Shown here: positions 10,066-20,242 of the stretch, in pieces
Layout: each line of letters starts with the position of its first letter
Numbering within the stretch: position 1 is the first letter of the stretch
Origin: Flectonema sp. DT1601
Taxonomy: Eukaryota; Euglenozoa; Diplonemea; Diplonemida; Diplonemidae
Assembly (NCBI GenBank): GCA_964019425.1
Contig: OZ025801.1
Coordinates: forward strand, 992,001-1,056,000
Length of the DNA stretch: 64,000 bases
Reading direction: 5' to 3'
The notes under the pieces: model-generated
The model's database searches: none
Told to the model about the DNA's origin: nothing
The model's input: only the letters and a program-made list of their open reading frames with translations
Translations under genes and position numbers: made by a program

Positions 10066-11095
10066 TCTAGTATGCCCCCTTGATTAAACTAACCTTCTAC
10101 CGTTCTGTATAAATACTAAAAAAAAATGGAATGAAGTCGTATCAAAACAAATGTGTTTTTTATAAGTAGTGCAACTATCTTCGTCATTCTAACTACAAAC
10201 TACCATGAAATGAAGTCAGTATAAGATTTGAGTCCTGAGACTTACAAAACCGCAGAAATTGAGTATTTCTCGTTTGTTTACTTTTTTATATTTCATTATT
10301 TTGAATTTTTTGTTTCTTTTTATTTTTGAAATAGTAGTACAAAAAAAAAAAAAAAAAACTAACTTTGTAAGCGTATTACTGCATAACAACAATGAGCACT
10401 CACCGTGTTTGCTGTGTTATTCTGTTTTTATTTTTGTTTTTCGATTTATGTGCAAACGCCATCAGTAAATTTTTCCCTCGAAAGGACCATTTATATTTGG
10501 GGTTTTTTTTTTTTTAAATTTGTTAATATCTGAGAAGTGTGGACTTACTTTCACTGATGTGGTGTTTCAGGTTCCTCTGAAACGATGGCTATCTTCCCAT
10601 TGTCGGTTTGAACAGAGTTTTTTACTAACTAAATTGAACTCGTACACTAACAAACTACCCCCCCCCAAAAAAAAATCTCAATACCACTAACCACTCATTC
10701 GTTAGTATCCCGCATTTATAGCTGTAAATGCTGAAAAGGACAAAACGCGATGAGTAGAGTGCTGGGTAAGGGGGTATGGTCCGACCTTATGATGTATCGA
10801 TTTATTTTTTTCTTTATTTTTGTTGATAACTCTTCTCGCAATTGTTGTCTAAAAAACCCTCCAAATATTCTATCTCTTTTTGTTGTCCATTTAATAATTT
10901 TTTTTATAATGATGATTTTAGGAAGGTAAATTGAATGCATTTTGCTTAACCCCGTGGACACCGCCGGAATCCTTCTGAAGATTATTTGCTTTAGTGCCTA
11001 GTATAAAATATTTTTGCAATGTAACGAGTGTTTTGGTTTAGTCTTGCCTTGTATTCTTATTTTATCTCTCTCACAGTATCAAATGCGAAGTTAGC
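10066..11095. other. Intergenic spacer
   Basis: AT-rich, with several A- and T-runs and a C9 run near 10661. I see no gene. A pyrimidine-rich stretch ending TCTCTCTCACAG (about 11066-11077) just before the next gene is a plausible trans-splice acceptor. A minimal upstream ATG (ATGCGAAGTTAG) lies between that AG and the next start codon. Confidence 0.6.
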
Positions 11096-12586
11096 ATGTT
11101 TGCCGTAACCTTTAGAAGATATTACTGTGTTGCGATTCCTTCATGGGTGGCAGACTTTACGAGAGATGCCGGAGGTGTAGTGTCAAAAACAGCGACTGCA
11201 TACCAGTTCAGGGGATGGGAAGGAGCAGATGCAGAGACGAAAGTAAAATTAGCAAAGGGAGAATTAAGTAAAAAATATCACAAAATATTAGTCAAAGATC
11301 CAATCAGCTTTTGTACACCACTAGATAATCCTGTAGAAAGTACTCCAGAGATGGACTGTTCACTGTGGTGGGATGCTGAGGATGATACGCAACGACTGTA
11401 CTTACAGCTGGGTCCACAATTTCCTCCTTTGCTGTGGTTTCCTATTAAACCAAGTAGTAGTACTGTGTCAAGAATATTTGATGACTTCGAACAAAATAAT
11501 ACCAAGTACCTTGAAAGTGCAACTCCCCACTACGAAGCTTACCTTTCATCAGGCAGTCTTGCCCTTGAGAGTAGTGAGCTTAAGGACAGTATTACACCAC
11601 AGATTTCATCTCATTCGACTTCACCACAGTCGACTACGACTGTTAGTAGCAATCAAATTGTGTCTTGGGCTGCTCCTGGTGAGGTTGGAGATTTATACCG
11701 AAGAACCGCAGGACTTCTCTCTTCGTTAACTATAAAACGAGAATATGAAAATAACATCTGGTATCACCTCGGGTCAACTGTTTCTCCAGAAGAAGTAGAG
11801 TCAAAAATGAATAAGAATTCATTCTTATTCACAAGATACCCGATGACTGTCATTAGTGGTGAGCAACGAACCAAACCAGGACCAAGACCAGTACTCTGCA
11901 CTACCTACAGAACTATTTTTTCAAAATCTATTATAATGTTTACTACAAGAGACGACGAGCCACACATAAACGTCACTGTGAGCAATAAGAAATATGATGA
12001 AGAGAGTGGTCTGTATTGCTGCGTCGATCATCCGTCTTCTGTGAGAATGAGCGGAGGTGCTGCAGTTGTAGAACGCTTCAATAGGGAATTCGGTACCGAT
12101 TATCCCATAACAACTCCTGTGGATGTATTGGGTGCTCTCGCTCTATTTAGATCAAAAGCTCTATCTCAAATTGAAAAAGAATACAATGTCGTTGCAGGGA
12201 CGTTCTTCGGTGGTACCAAAGACGCCGTTGCAGAGGTGGCTAGACGTCAGCAGCTGACTCTCCCGGAGGAAGATCAAAAATATTTAAATGACTTAAAGAC
12301 ACTCGCGCACTCTTCTGATTCAGCCATAGCTGATGATGCCTCTCATCCGGTGAACTCTCAGGTGTTGCAATACATAAGAAGACTTGCAATTATGAAATAT
12401 CCTGATTTTGAGCAGAAGTGTTTTCTTCCATTCTGGAACTTACCATCAAAACACATTAGGGTTAAGGTTCATGAAGCTTGTTGTATAGCAGGAAGACCAG
12501 ATTTAGCAGATTTACTACTCTCTAGAGAGAGTGATGAGTACGTTGTGAAACAAATCGCCTTCACAGAAGGTAAAATCATGAAATAG
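11096..12586 (+). CDS. Conserved-looking protein of unknown function, possibly mitochondrial
   Basis: 496 residues, no family recognised. The N-terminus (MFAVTFRRYYCVAIPSW) is basic and hydrophobic and free of acidic residues, as in many mitochondrial presequences. A Ser/Thr-rich linker at about residues 165-195 separates an N-terminal part (about 10-150) from a C-terminal part (about 200-496) that ends in mixed helices. The start is chosen as the first in-frame ATG; the only nearby upstream ATG opens a three-codon uORF. If splicing uses the AG just before this ATG (GTTAG at about 11094), the uORF would be removed. Function not inferable. Confidence 0.8.
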   Translation: MFAVTFRRYYCVAIPSWVADFTRDAGGVVSKTATAYQFRGWEGADAETKVKLAKGELSKKYHKILVKDPISFCTPLDNPVESTPEMDCSLWWDAEDDTQRLYLQLGPQFPPLLWFPIKPSSSTVSRIFDDFEQNNTKYLESATPHYEAYLSSGSLALESSELKDSITPQISSHSTSPQSTTTVSSNQIVSWAAPGEVGDLYRRTAGLLSSLTIKREYENNIWYHLGSTVSPEEVESKMNKNSFLFTRYPMTVISGEQRTKPGPRPVLCTTYRTIFSKSIIMFTTRDDEPHINVTVSNKKYDEESGLYCCVDHPSSVRMSGGAAVVERFNREFGTDYPITTPVDVLGALALFRSKALSQIEKEYNVVAGTFFGGTKDAVAEVARRQQLTLPEEDQKYLNDLKTLAHSSDSAIADDASHPVNSQVLQYIRRLAIMKYPDFEQKCFLPFWNLPSKHIRVKVHEACCIAGRPDLADLLLSRESDEYVVKQIAFTEGKIMK

Positions 12587-12730
12587 TTACTGCTCTGTTA
12601 ATGATCATACTTTGCCACTGTGCAATCCAATTTCAGAACTGTTGTTTTCTGAGAGGCCAACGGAACGATAGTTTTGTAGCTGAATAAAACTTTTTCTTTT
12701 TGCATCACAGAAACAAATAGAAGTTTAAAC

Positions 12731-15100
12731 ATGGGAAGTGCTTGCTCAAGCGAACCGGCAAAGACAGAACAGAAGAAGCCAGCTAAGGAGCAGAAGAAAC
12801 CAGATGGAGGTAAACCAAAACCTGACACCAAACCTGAAAAAGAAACGAAGCCGGACAAGACGCCTGATGAGGTTAAGCCAACACCGGAACCAACACCGGA
12901 TCCAAAACCTGAAGAGGAAAAGAAACCTGAACCTAAACCTGAACCTGAAAAGGAAAAACCAGATCCAAAACCAGTAGAAGATGGAGGCAATGATTCAAAG
13001 CCAATTCCAGACACAGTTCCTGATGAGAAACCATCAACTAATGTTCCCGTGGTAGTTACTCGAACTGATATTAGAAAGATGTCATCAGATGATGTTGATC
13101 GTTTCTTTAAAGCATTTGAAAAGACGATGGAAAACAAATCTGGCCCAGGTACCAGTGAGTTCTTTCGAATTGCGTCATACCACGGAGAACCTTCTCCATA
13201 TTACTGTCAACATGGAAGGGAGACATTCCCAGGTTGGCATAGAGTCTATTTACTTGAGTTTGAGAAAGCTCTACAAGTAGCTGACAAGTCACTTGGTAAT
13301 GATGGGAATATTTCATTACCATATTGGGATTGGGGGAATCAATCTGAATTATCAAACGGATTACCTGACATCGTAAGAGAGCGTCACACGGGATGGCCAG
13401 CAGACTTTTGGCCAACAGAACTCCGAAGCAACTCGATGACTTCATCACTTCGCAGAGCTCCAAATTCAAACATAGCGAATCAACTGAGATCGTGGGAGTT
13501 ACCGGAACAAGCAAAGCAATGCATGCTAGCAACAGAACATTGGGCTTTCGCATCAACTCGTTGGCCAGGAACATACCCTTCAGTTGAAGTACCTCACAAC
13601 TCAATTCATGTTATAGTCGGTGGTAGTAGAGGTAACATGGGTAGTGTTGCTTGGGCTGCGTATGACATCGCATTCTGGCTTCATCATTGCAACGTTGATC
13701 GTCTTTACGAAGTGTACTTGGGATTAGAACCTGACTCACATGATGAGTTCAGAAACTTTCAACAAACTCAACCTCAGAATCGTTTTAATGATCAATTCGA
13801 ACCTTTCAGAAAGAGTGATGGGTCGGCATACTTCCCAACTGATACTTTCAAAACTAAAGATCTTGGATACGTTTACTCTGAGTTACCACCAGTACCAGAT
13901 ACCCAACTGTTGAGAGAAGCACCAACTGTATTGTTGTTTGCTGATGTGAATATCGCAAAGTTTGAATCGAAATGTTACCAAATTCATGTTTTTGTTGTGG
14001 ACAAAGACCAACCTTGGACAGAACTAAAAACCGAGTCGGACCTTGACTACGACAGCAAGAACTATGCTGGAGGACAAGGTGTATTTGGTAGAGGAAGTGA
14101 GTGTGATAATTGTGTGACCCGTCCACCTACTGATATCATAATCGATATTTCTGAGACAATGCGAAGACTGGGGTTAACGAGAACAACCGCATCTGCTAAG
14201 ATCTACATCGTTGAAACTACAACAGAAACTACCGACCTGTTATCTGTTGCTGACACAGAATTACCACAGCCTTTGATAACAGGACCTTTATTCGACATCC
14301 CTTCTGATGCCGTAGTCAGTAAAGAAAGTCAATTGTCTCCAGACTCTGTAAAATCACTACAACTGTTTCTAAAGAAACATGGCTACTATGAAACAGATTT
14401 AGACGGTGATTTCGGACAAAACACACACCAAGCTATTGTCGACTTCCAAGAGGCTGCCGGGATTGCAGCAGACGGTCTCGCAGGACCAATCACGAGAACC
14501 AAAATGACTAATAAAAGATGTCAAAACATCGACGGCTTTGCGAAGAATGACGTAACCGATTCGAGTTGTCGTAAGGAGAATTTCGACTACCAAAATAAGA
14601 AAGTTTTAAAGTACTTTATTAGTACTCAGCCGGGATACCTCACCAGGGATGATGCTGTTGGTGCTATTCAGAAGGCGTGTGAAAACTACAATGGAGTTGC
14701 AGGGCTGAAGTTGGAAATGACTGAAGCAAAATCCGAAGCTGACATAACTTTTTGTTGGAAAATGTTTGAGGCGAGCGGACATATTTTCAGATTTGATGGA
14801 AACGGAGGAGTACTTGGACGGGGAACTGCTGGATTGGTTGAGTTTGATGCGGCAGAGAGATGGGTAACTGGAAATGACGCCTCAAAGATATCAAACCTCC
14901 ACGATAAGAAAACATGGTTCCGTGGTATCCCTTCTATTTCTCTGTACCACACTGCTCTTCATGAACTTGGACACACTCTTGGAATGGAACATTCTTCCAA
15001 CCCATCAAACGTTATGTCTCCATTTTACAATCCTTCTTTATCAGTGTTGTCTGATGGTGATAAGGCTACCCTTGTTAAACTTTGGGGTCCTGCTGAGTAA
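12731..15100 (+). CDS. Tyrosinase / pro-matrix-metalloproteinase fusion with N-terminal acylation motif
   Basis: 789 residues. It begins MGSACSS, a typical N-myristoylation plus Cys-palmitoylation motif, followed by a Pro/Lys/Glu-rich linker (about 10-105). A type-3 copper tyrosinase domain covers about 110-370. Its CuA histidines are in SYHGEP, CQHGRE and GWHRVY (about 149-168) and its CuB histidines in PHNSIH and FWLHHCNVDRL (about 287-318). After a beta-rich region come a peptidoglycan-binding-like helical domain (about 535-595), KRCQNID in the place of an MMP cysteine switch, and a matrixin domain with HELGHTLGMEH (about 742) and Met-turn NVMSP. All key metal ligands are present. Tyrosinases oxidise phenols to quinones; matrixins are zinc proteases, usually extracellular, which conflicts with a myristoylated N-terminus. 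Upstream TTTTTGCATCACAG is a probable trans-splice acceptor. I know of no described fusion of these two enzymes. Confidence 0.92.
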   Translation: MGSACSSEPAKTEQKKPAKEQKKPDGGKPKPDTKPEKETKPDKTPDEVKPTPEPTPDPKPEEEKKPEPKPEPEKEKPDPKPVEDGGNDSKPIPDTVPDEKPSTNVPVVVTRTDIRKMSSDDVDRFFKAFEKTMENKSGPGTSEFFRIASYHGEPSPYYCQHGRETFPGWHRVYLLEFEKALQVADKSLGNDGNISLPYWDWGNQSELSNGLPDIVRERHTGWPADFWPTELRSNSMTSSLRRAPNSNIANQLRSWELPEQAKQCMLATEHWAFASTRWPGTYPSVEVPHNSIHVIVGGSRGNMGSVAWAAYDIAFWLHHCNVDRLYEVYLGLEPDSHDEFRNFQQTQPQNRFNDQFEPFRKSDGSAYFPTDTFKTKDLGYVYSELPPVPDTQLLREAPTVLLFADVNIAKFESKCYQIHVFVVDKDQPWTELKTESDLDYDSKNYAGGQGVFGRGSECDNCVTRPPTDIIIDISETMRRLGLTRTTASAKIYIVETTTETTDLLSVADTELPQPLITGPLFDIPSDAVVSKESQLSPDSVKSLQLFLKKHGYYETDLDGDFGQNTHQAIVDFQEAAGIAADGLAGPITRTKMTNKRCQNIDGFAKNDVTDSSCRKENFDYQNKKVLKYFISTQPGYLTRDDAVGAIQKACENYNGVAGLKLEMTEAKSEADITFCWKMFEASGHIFRFDGNGGVLGRGTAGLVEFDAAERWVTGNDASKISNLHDKKTWFRGIPSISLYHTALHELGHTLGMEHSSNPSNVMSPFYNPSLSVLSDGDKATLVKLWGPAE

Positions 15101-16040
15101 ATTTTCATCTTGTACGAACGATTAACATCCTTTTTCCCAATCCCCAGTTTTACTGACCTCAAGTTGTCCCTTCCCTGCACATTTCGATGTGCATGGTATT
15201 TTTAGTAATTCTAATTCCCCATTTCTCATTGTTTTAATTTGCTTGCTGAAAGTATCTATTTTTTTTTTTTTTTTTTTTCCTTGGCGGCACACACACTTTG
15301 GTACACTACCGAATTCATTGTTTTCTTTTCTTTTTTTTTTGGGTAATTTACTTATCATTTTTAGATCGCGGCATTCTGCGTTTTTTGACAAAAAACTGTG
15401 AATAAAACACTTTTATTGTTGACGCCATGGGCCATAATTACAATGGATTGGCATAATGATATAACAGGTTATAATAACGGTAAAATAAGTTTCTACCCAT
15501 TTTTTTTTTTAAATTATGACGTCGGCGTTGTACCGCTAGAGATTTCTAGTTTTTGTATTACACCTGCTTCCCAAAGATTCGGCGGCATTTTTGTTTTACT
15601 TTTTTTTTAAAATCCCATTCCTTCTTCTTTGATTAACAACTACAAATATTTTTTTCAAGTCAAAGACTTTGATGTTTAATTTTGTTTTTTTACGTTGTCA
15701 GAGTTTCACCCCCTCATCCTTTTTCCTGGGCGTGGAAAATTCTCTCGCTCAAATTCTTTAACGTTTCGGAGAAAAAAAAAAGAAAAAAAAAAAACGAACA
15801 AAACTCCTTTTTTTCAAAAAAAAAAAAAATACAATAAAAAATCTTTTCACAAAAAAAACTCCCGAAATATTGTATCTTCGACGATCGAATGTGAGTTTTT
15901 TTTAGAAATACGTATGCGGAACTAACTTTTTTTTTTTTATAATATTCAAAATAAAAAAAACCAGGAGTAATGTCTTAAAGAGAGAGGTAGCATAAATGGT
16001 TTGTCACTGGTAGCGGATTGTAAGACAAGTCTCTTCTAAA
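15101..16040. other. Intergenic spacer with poly(A)/poly(T) runs
   Basis: No gene seen. Contains T-runs (15259-15278, 15330-15339) and A-rich stretches near 15771-15850. Short frames rich in Lys or Phe are homopolymer artefacts. Confidence 0.6.
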
Positions 16041-17534
16041 ATGGAGGAGTTACATAAATTACAAAAAGCCCGTCGATCAGTTTTAAAATTAATACTCCTC
16101 GACAGATGGAGAGGAAGGGTCGAAAACGTTGAATTGACAGAGAAAGAAAGCAAATTAGCTGAAAAAACGTACAACGAATCTCAAGGAATGATAGGCGTCG
16201 AAAAGATAAGTGAATGCCTAACCAAACTGGGTCAGAGATTATCAACCAGCGAGTTAAAAACAATGTTAGAAAGTGAAGGCTACGATTGTAGTATCTCAGC
16301 CTGTCTTGGACAAGAACAATGGAGATCACTTTTGCTACATTTAAAACGAAATTATGTCAGGATAGCCTCACAAGAAGATAGTGACAGCCTGGAAGCATTC
16401 ATCTCTCTTGGAGGAAGACCAAATAAAAAGGGAAGCATTGCAACGTCAAAACTTAGAAATGTAATAAATACTTTCGAACTAGATATCGACATCGACAACC
16501 TCATCAACGAACTCGATGAACAGAATGATGGAGTTGTTACATTCGAAGAGTTTACTACACTTCTACGAGGGAGATCAGTACCACCTCAGAAGAATACAAC
16601 TTACAAAGAACAGCTGAGTATTCCTGTCTGTGATCGAAGCTTTCTTGCTGTAGATCAACTTCAACAGTTTAGTGAATTATCAAAACTAGCTAGTCCTCGT
16701 AAACGAGCTATGAAAATGCATGATGCAGCTCTAACTAAATCAAATTCACTTCGTATGATCTCAGAATCTAATAAGACTAAACGAGGTCACTGTCAGAAAT
16801 ATTTTAATGACTACATCGATCCCGGCACGAAGAAGTATTTTGATCCTCCAAGAAAGCAAAGCATTCGATCATCAATATGTGGTACTGAGAATGTATTCAC
16901 ACGTCTGGGAGGAGGTCATAAATATCATCCTCATGAAGTGTTATTTAATCTTCATGGATGTCTTAATCAACTTGTCGCTCAGAAAACTAGAACTTCAAAG
17001 AGAAGAGAAGTACCCAGTGACACCAACGTATTTCAGAAAAGTAGGCAGCGGTCAAAACGGAGGAAACCTCACAAAAGGGATCTGGCAACTAAGAAAAACC
17101 CAACCAAGAAAACCCCAGCCAGAGAAGGAAAGATAATAGCAACGTACATTCATGAAAGTATACAGAGACCTTCTAGTGCTGGAGCGCAGCGTAGCACAGC
17201 ACCTTGTGTTGTAAAGAAACGACCAATGACTGCTCCAATGACTCGCGGTGGAATGAGTCATATTCATCTGGTTAATGCTTTACGTGATGCTCGTAAGACT
17301 TTTCTCACGTCACCTGATGAAGACTCTGAAGAAGACTTGCTACCTCCTCCGCGATGCACACCTGCTGCTGTTGTTGGCGCTCTTATCTCTGCTGTTGCTG
17401 CGAAACTAAAAATACCGAATGTGAAGTATCCAACTTTATTTGATTTGGGAATACCTTCGGGGTATCGAAATCCTCCAAAAGACCTGTCAGCCATCTTACC
17501 TCCACGACGGCGGGGGAATCACATTATTTCTTAA
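16041..17534 (+). CDS. EF-hand protein, 497 aa
   Basis: The N-terminal half has EF-hand pairs. The clearest loop, DEQNDGVVTFEE at about residues 158-169, keeps the Asp, Asn, Gly and Glu ligand positions. It is preceded by a module with AFISLGGRPNKKGSIATSKL that looks like the degenerate partner hand. Another calmodulin-like pair (GMIGVEKISECLTKLG) lies at about 49-64. The C-terminal half (about 270-497) is basic, with a KRRKPHKRDLATKKNPTKK segment, and is otherwise unrecognised. Calcium binding is likely at one site. A cytoskeletal or flagellar role is only a guess from the general architecture. Confidence 0.85.
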   Translation: MEELHKLQKARRSVLKLILLDRWRGRVENVELTEKESKLAEKTYNESQGMIGVEKISECLTKLGQRLSTSELKTMLESEGYDCSISACLGQEQWRSLLLHLKRNYVRIASQEDSDSLEAFISLGGRPNKKGSIATSKLRNVINTFELDIDIDNLINELDEQNDGVVTFEEFTTLLRGRSVPPQKNTTYKEQLSIPVCDRSFLAVDQLQQFSELSKLASPRKRAMKMHDAALTKSNSLRMISESNKTKRGHCQKYFNDYIDPGTKKYFDPPRKQSIRSSICGTENVFTRLGGGHKYHPHEVLFNLHGCLNQLVAQKTRTSKRREVPSDTNVFQKSRQRSKRRKPHKRDLATKKNPTKKTPAREGKIIATYIHESIQRPSSAGAQRSTAPCVVKKRPMTAPMTRGGMSHIHLVNALRDARKTFLTSPDEDSEEDLLPPPRCTPAAVVGALISAVAAKLKIPNVKYPTLFDLGIPSGYRNPPKDLSAILPPRRRGNHIIS

Positions 17535-17716
17535 TCTTCCTCGTCATGGAGTTCCCTCTCATATTTATCTCTTTATAAACAATCTGTTGGATTTCTATCT
17601 CACAGATTAGTTATTATAAGGTTTCTGTTCAATAGACTTATTACACGTAATGGATCACACCCGTTGTTATGTAAAAAATATGAATAATCCATTCTCTCTC
17701 CCAACAGCACTAAACC

Positions 17717-18919
17717 ATGTTAGAAATAAATGGAATACATGGTAGCAGCCCTCGACTCAACAGCTCTCTAAAACTGATAGTAGGATCGGTTACTAGATTA
17801 GAAGGACCAAGATTAATAAATGGAAAGATAAAAGTACGGTATGGATGGCAAGAGAAGGAAACTGAAATAAAAAAACCAGAACCATCTGGTGAGATATTAT
17901 GGAACACAACATTAGTATTCGATGTTACGATAAAAGACTCTGACGCAATGCGATTAGAATTGTGGGAAGGAGCGGAAATGACTGCTGAATCATCCATTGA
18001 AATCCCTCGTTCTAGTCAGCTGTCAGCATCCCGAGCCATCAACATGTCGACAAAGAAAATGGGAACCACGACGATATTCATTGATCTTAGTGTGTTAAAT
18101 AAAAATACTCCAACAAAATCACTCCTTAAAGAAAAACAACACGATTCAAGAACTGACAGTCTACAAACACCCCTCAGTTTTAATTTTGATTTCGCAGTTC
18201 AGGTACACGAGCTTCGAGCTACACAAACTGAAATATCAAAAAAACTTGAAGAGATTGAAGTGACATCTGAGAGAAATAAAAGTGAGCTTCAGAGAACGTC
18301 AAGTTCTCTACAAAAGAAGGCTCAAGATGCTTCATTTGGTCAAGAAACTGCCGTACGAAGACTACGTGATGAGATAACAACACTTGATAAGGATATAAAA
18401 GAATCTAATTGCAACCTTCACAGAGAAATTCATGAGCTCTCAGCTCAAGTAGAAGACTGGGGAAAACGAACCCTTTGCGTCAGCGGAAAGATTGGTTTCC
18501 TTGAAACAGAACTTGGACGAACCATCGGTAAAACAAAAAATACAAGTTCTTCCTCTGCTATTAAATTTGATGGTTTCTTCGCTCTTGGAATCCTTCTTCC
18601 GTATGTTGTTAAAGGAGCTTATGCTCCTTTGTACTTAGTGTGGGAAACATTAATGTATCTTAGCGTTGTTAGATGGCTTCTTGTTTTTATTGGAAGTGCT
18701 GCTCCTGAGATACGAACTGATCAACACGTTGAAACGAGAGAAAAAGAACTCAGTAAACCTGAAGAGAATCAGGTATCACCTGGAGATCAGCCAGTCTTAC
18801 CACTGGACCAGATGTCTGACATTGATGAAAAACCTCCTTGTCCGATATACTGCTTGTTAGATGACCTCGATAAACATTGTGGACTACGTCCGTTGTGCAA
18901 TGGCAGTCTCTCTGACTAA
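17717..18919 (+). CDS. C2-domain, coiled-coil, C-terminal membrane protein
   Basis: 400 residues. Residues about 15-130 resemble a C2 beta-sandwich (LKLIVGSVTRLEG, WNTTLVFDV, MRLELWEG), without an obvious full set of Asp calcium ligands. A coiled coil follows at about 160-270 (VHELRATQTEISKKLEEIEV and onward). A hydrophobic hairpin or two membrane segments lie at about 285-335 (FFALGILLPYVV, LVWETLMYLSVVRWLLVFI), then a short acidic tail. The topology suggests a tail-anchored-like membrane tether. The start follows CTCTCTCCCAACAG by 10 nt, an excellent trans-splice acceptor. Confidence 0.82.
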   Translation: MLEINGIHGSSPRLNSSLKLIVGSVTRLEGPRLINGKIKVRYGWQEKETEIKKPEPSGEILWNTTLVFDVTIKDSDAMRLELWEGAEMTAESSIEIPRSSQLSASRAINMSTKKMGTTTIFIDLSVLNKNTPTKSLLKEKQHDSRTDSLQTPLSFNFDFAVQVHELRATQTEISKKLEEIEVTSERNKSELQRTSSSLQKKAQDASFGQETAVRRLRDEITTLDKDIKESNCNLHREIHELSAQVEDWGKRTLCVSGKIGFLETELGRTIGKTKNTSSSSAIKFDGFFALGILLPYVVKGAYAPLYLVWETLMYLSVVRWLLVFIGSAAPEIRTDQHVETREKELSKPEENQVSPGDQPVLPLDQMSDIDEKPPCPIYCLLDDLDKHCGLRPLCNGSLSD

Positions 18920-20242
18920 CTGCTTTAATGTGATTTGAATTATGATATTGCACTAGTTTTCTATTTTTTTCTTTTTCTGCGGTTTTCTTGCTTCAGAGAA
19001 TCCCCCAAAAATACCTTCGAAGTATACGTGTGGTAAGTTTATGTTTTAAATGGTATAAGCATGCTTCCTTAACAACAAAAAAAAAAAAAAAAAAGAAGGT
19101 CTGGCTTATTATTGTTATAGAAACAGTTGGCTACTAATGGTATCGAAGGTAATGATATTATTATACTAATTTTATGTATTCCAAATAGTAAAGAAATTAA
19201 AAAAAAAAAAAAAATGTAAAAACTTTAGCACTTGGAAAACCTTGTGCCTTACGACTTCTTTTTGTTCAGTCTTTTTTTTATTGTTTTATTTTCCCCTCTC
19301 TCTGGGATCGCCGATGCGTTTCAGTGTCAAAGGTGATGTCTGTGTAGATATAATAAATACTCGTAGGCGTTGGCTTATATCACTTCCCACGGGTATTGGA
19401 GTGGTGGTCTGTTATTTATTTCTTTCTTTCTTTATTATCAATTTACCCCTTTTTTTGCAAATGCGATGAAAGTGATTTTGTGCACACTCCTCCTCCTAGC
19501 TGCCTATTTGTGCACAGACGTATGAACATCTGGAGAATAGCTTCGTTGTTTGCCCTTGAATCGCTTTCCTGTTGCTGATGGGCTTTAATGGCATATTTTG
19601 TTTTAATTTTTTGTGGTATACTGAGGCATTCTCTGATAAGGGTTTTACCCTGAACCTCTTTAAGGTTTCTATTTGGTCAGTAATGTTATCTTTATTATAC
19701 TTAAATGTGTGCTCTGTGTGTATATTAAACCAACTGGCTTATCCTTGTGGGTGAACCTCTTACTTCTAAATTACGGCATCGTAGACTGGCATCCAGTTCA
19801 ATTCTTGCAAAAGTTCTTGAAAAGCCCTGAACTGCTTCATTTCTGAAGCCGAATTAAGGCATTAGAGTGAAAGTAGCTCAGACAAGCATGCAGGCTGGTC
19901 ATCATAAGACTTACCTGATGGATGTTGGAGGGGTGTGGTTTTGCTAAGAAGTAAGAAATTCTCTGCTCATAATTCCTTTTTCCCTATCGTTCCTGTTACG
20001 GTTATTTTATTGTTATTTTTTTAACTTAGAGAACTGCCTTTTTTGTGCAATTGTACAAGAATATCTGAACTTGACATTTAAAAAAAAAAAAAAAACCTAC
20101 TTTTTAACAGCACCAGCAACCTATATGTAATATGATCGCCTTACTATGTTGCTTTACTCGACTTTAAAAAAAAAAAAAGGGTAGGATTGAAAGTTTTTTA
20201 GCTATTTCATTTTACAGAAAGTATTCCTTTCGATGTGCTGTG
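18920..20242. other. Intergenic spacer, 1.3 kb
   Basis: No gene seen. A-runs at about 19078-19094, 19200-19213, 20080-20094 and 20166-20177. Just before the next gene, TTCATTTTACAG (about 20206-20217) is a probable trans-splice acceptor. An out-of-frame ATG at 20233 opens a 12-codon uORF that overlaps the start of the following gene. Confidence 0.55.
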
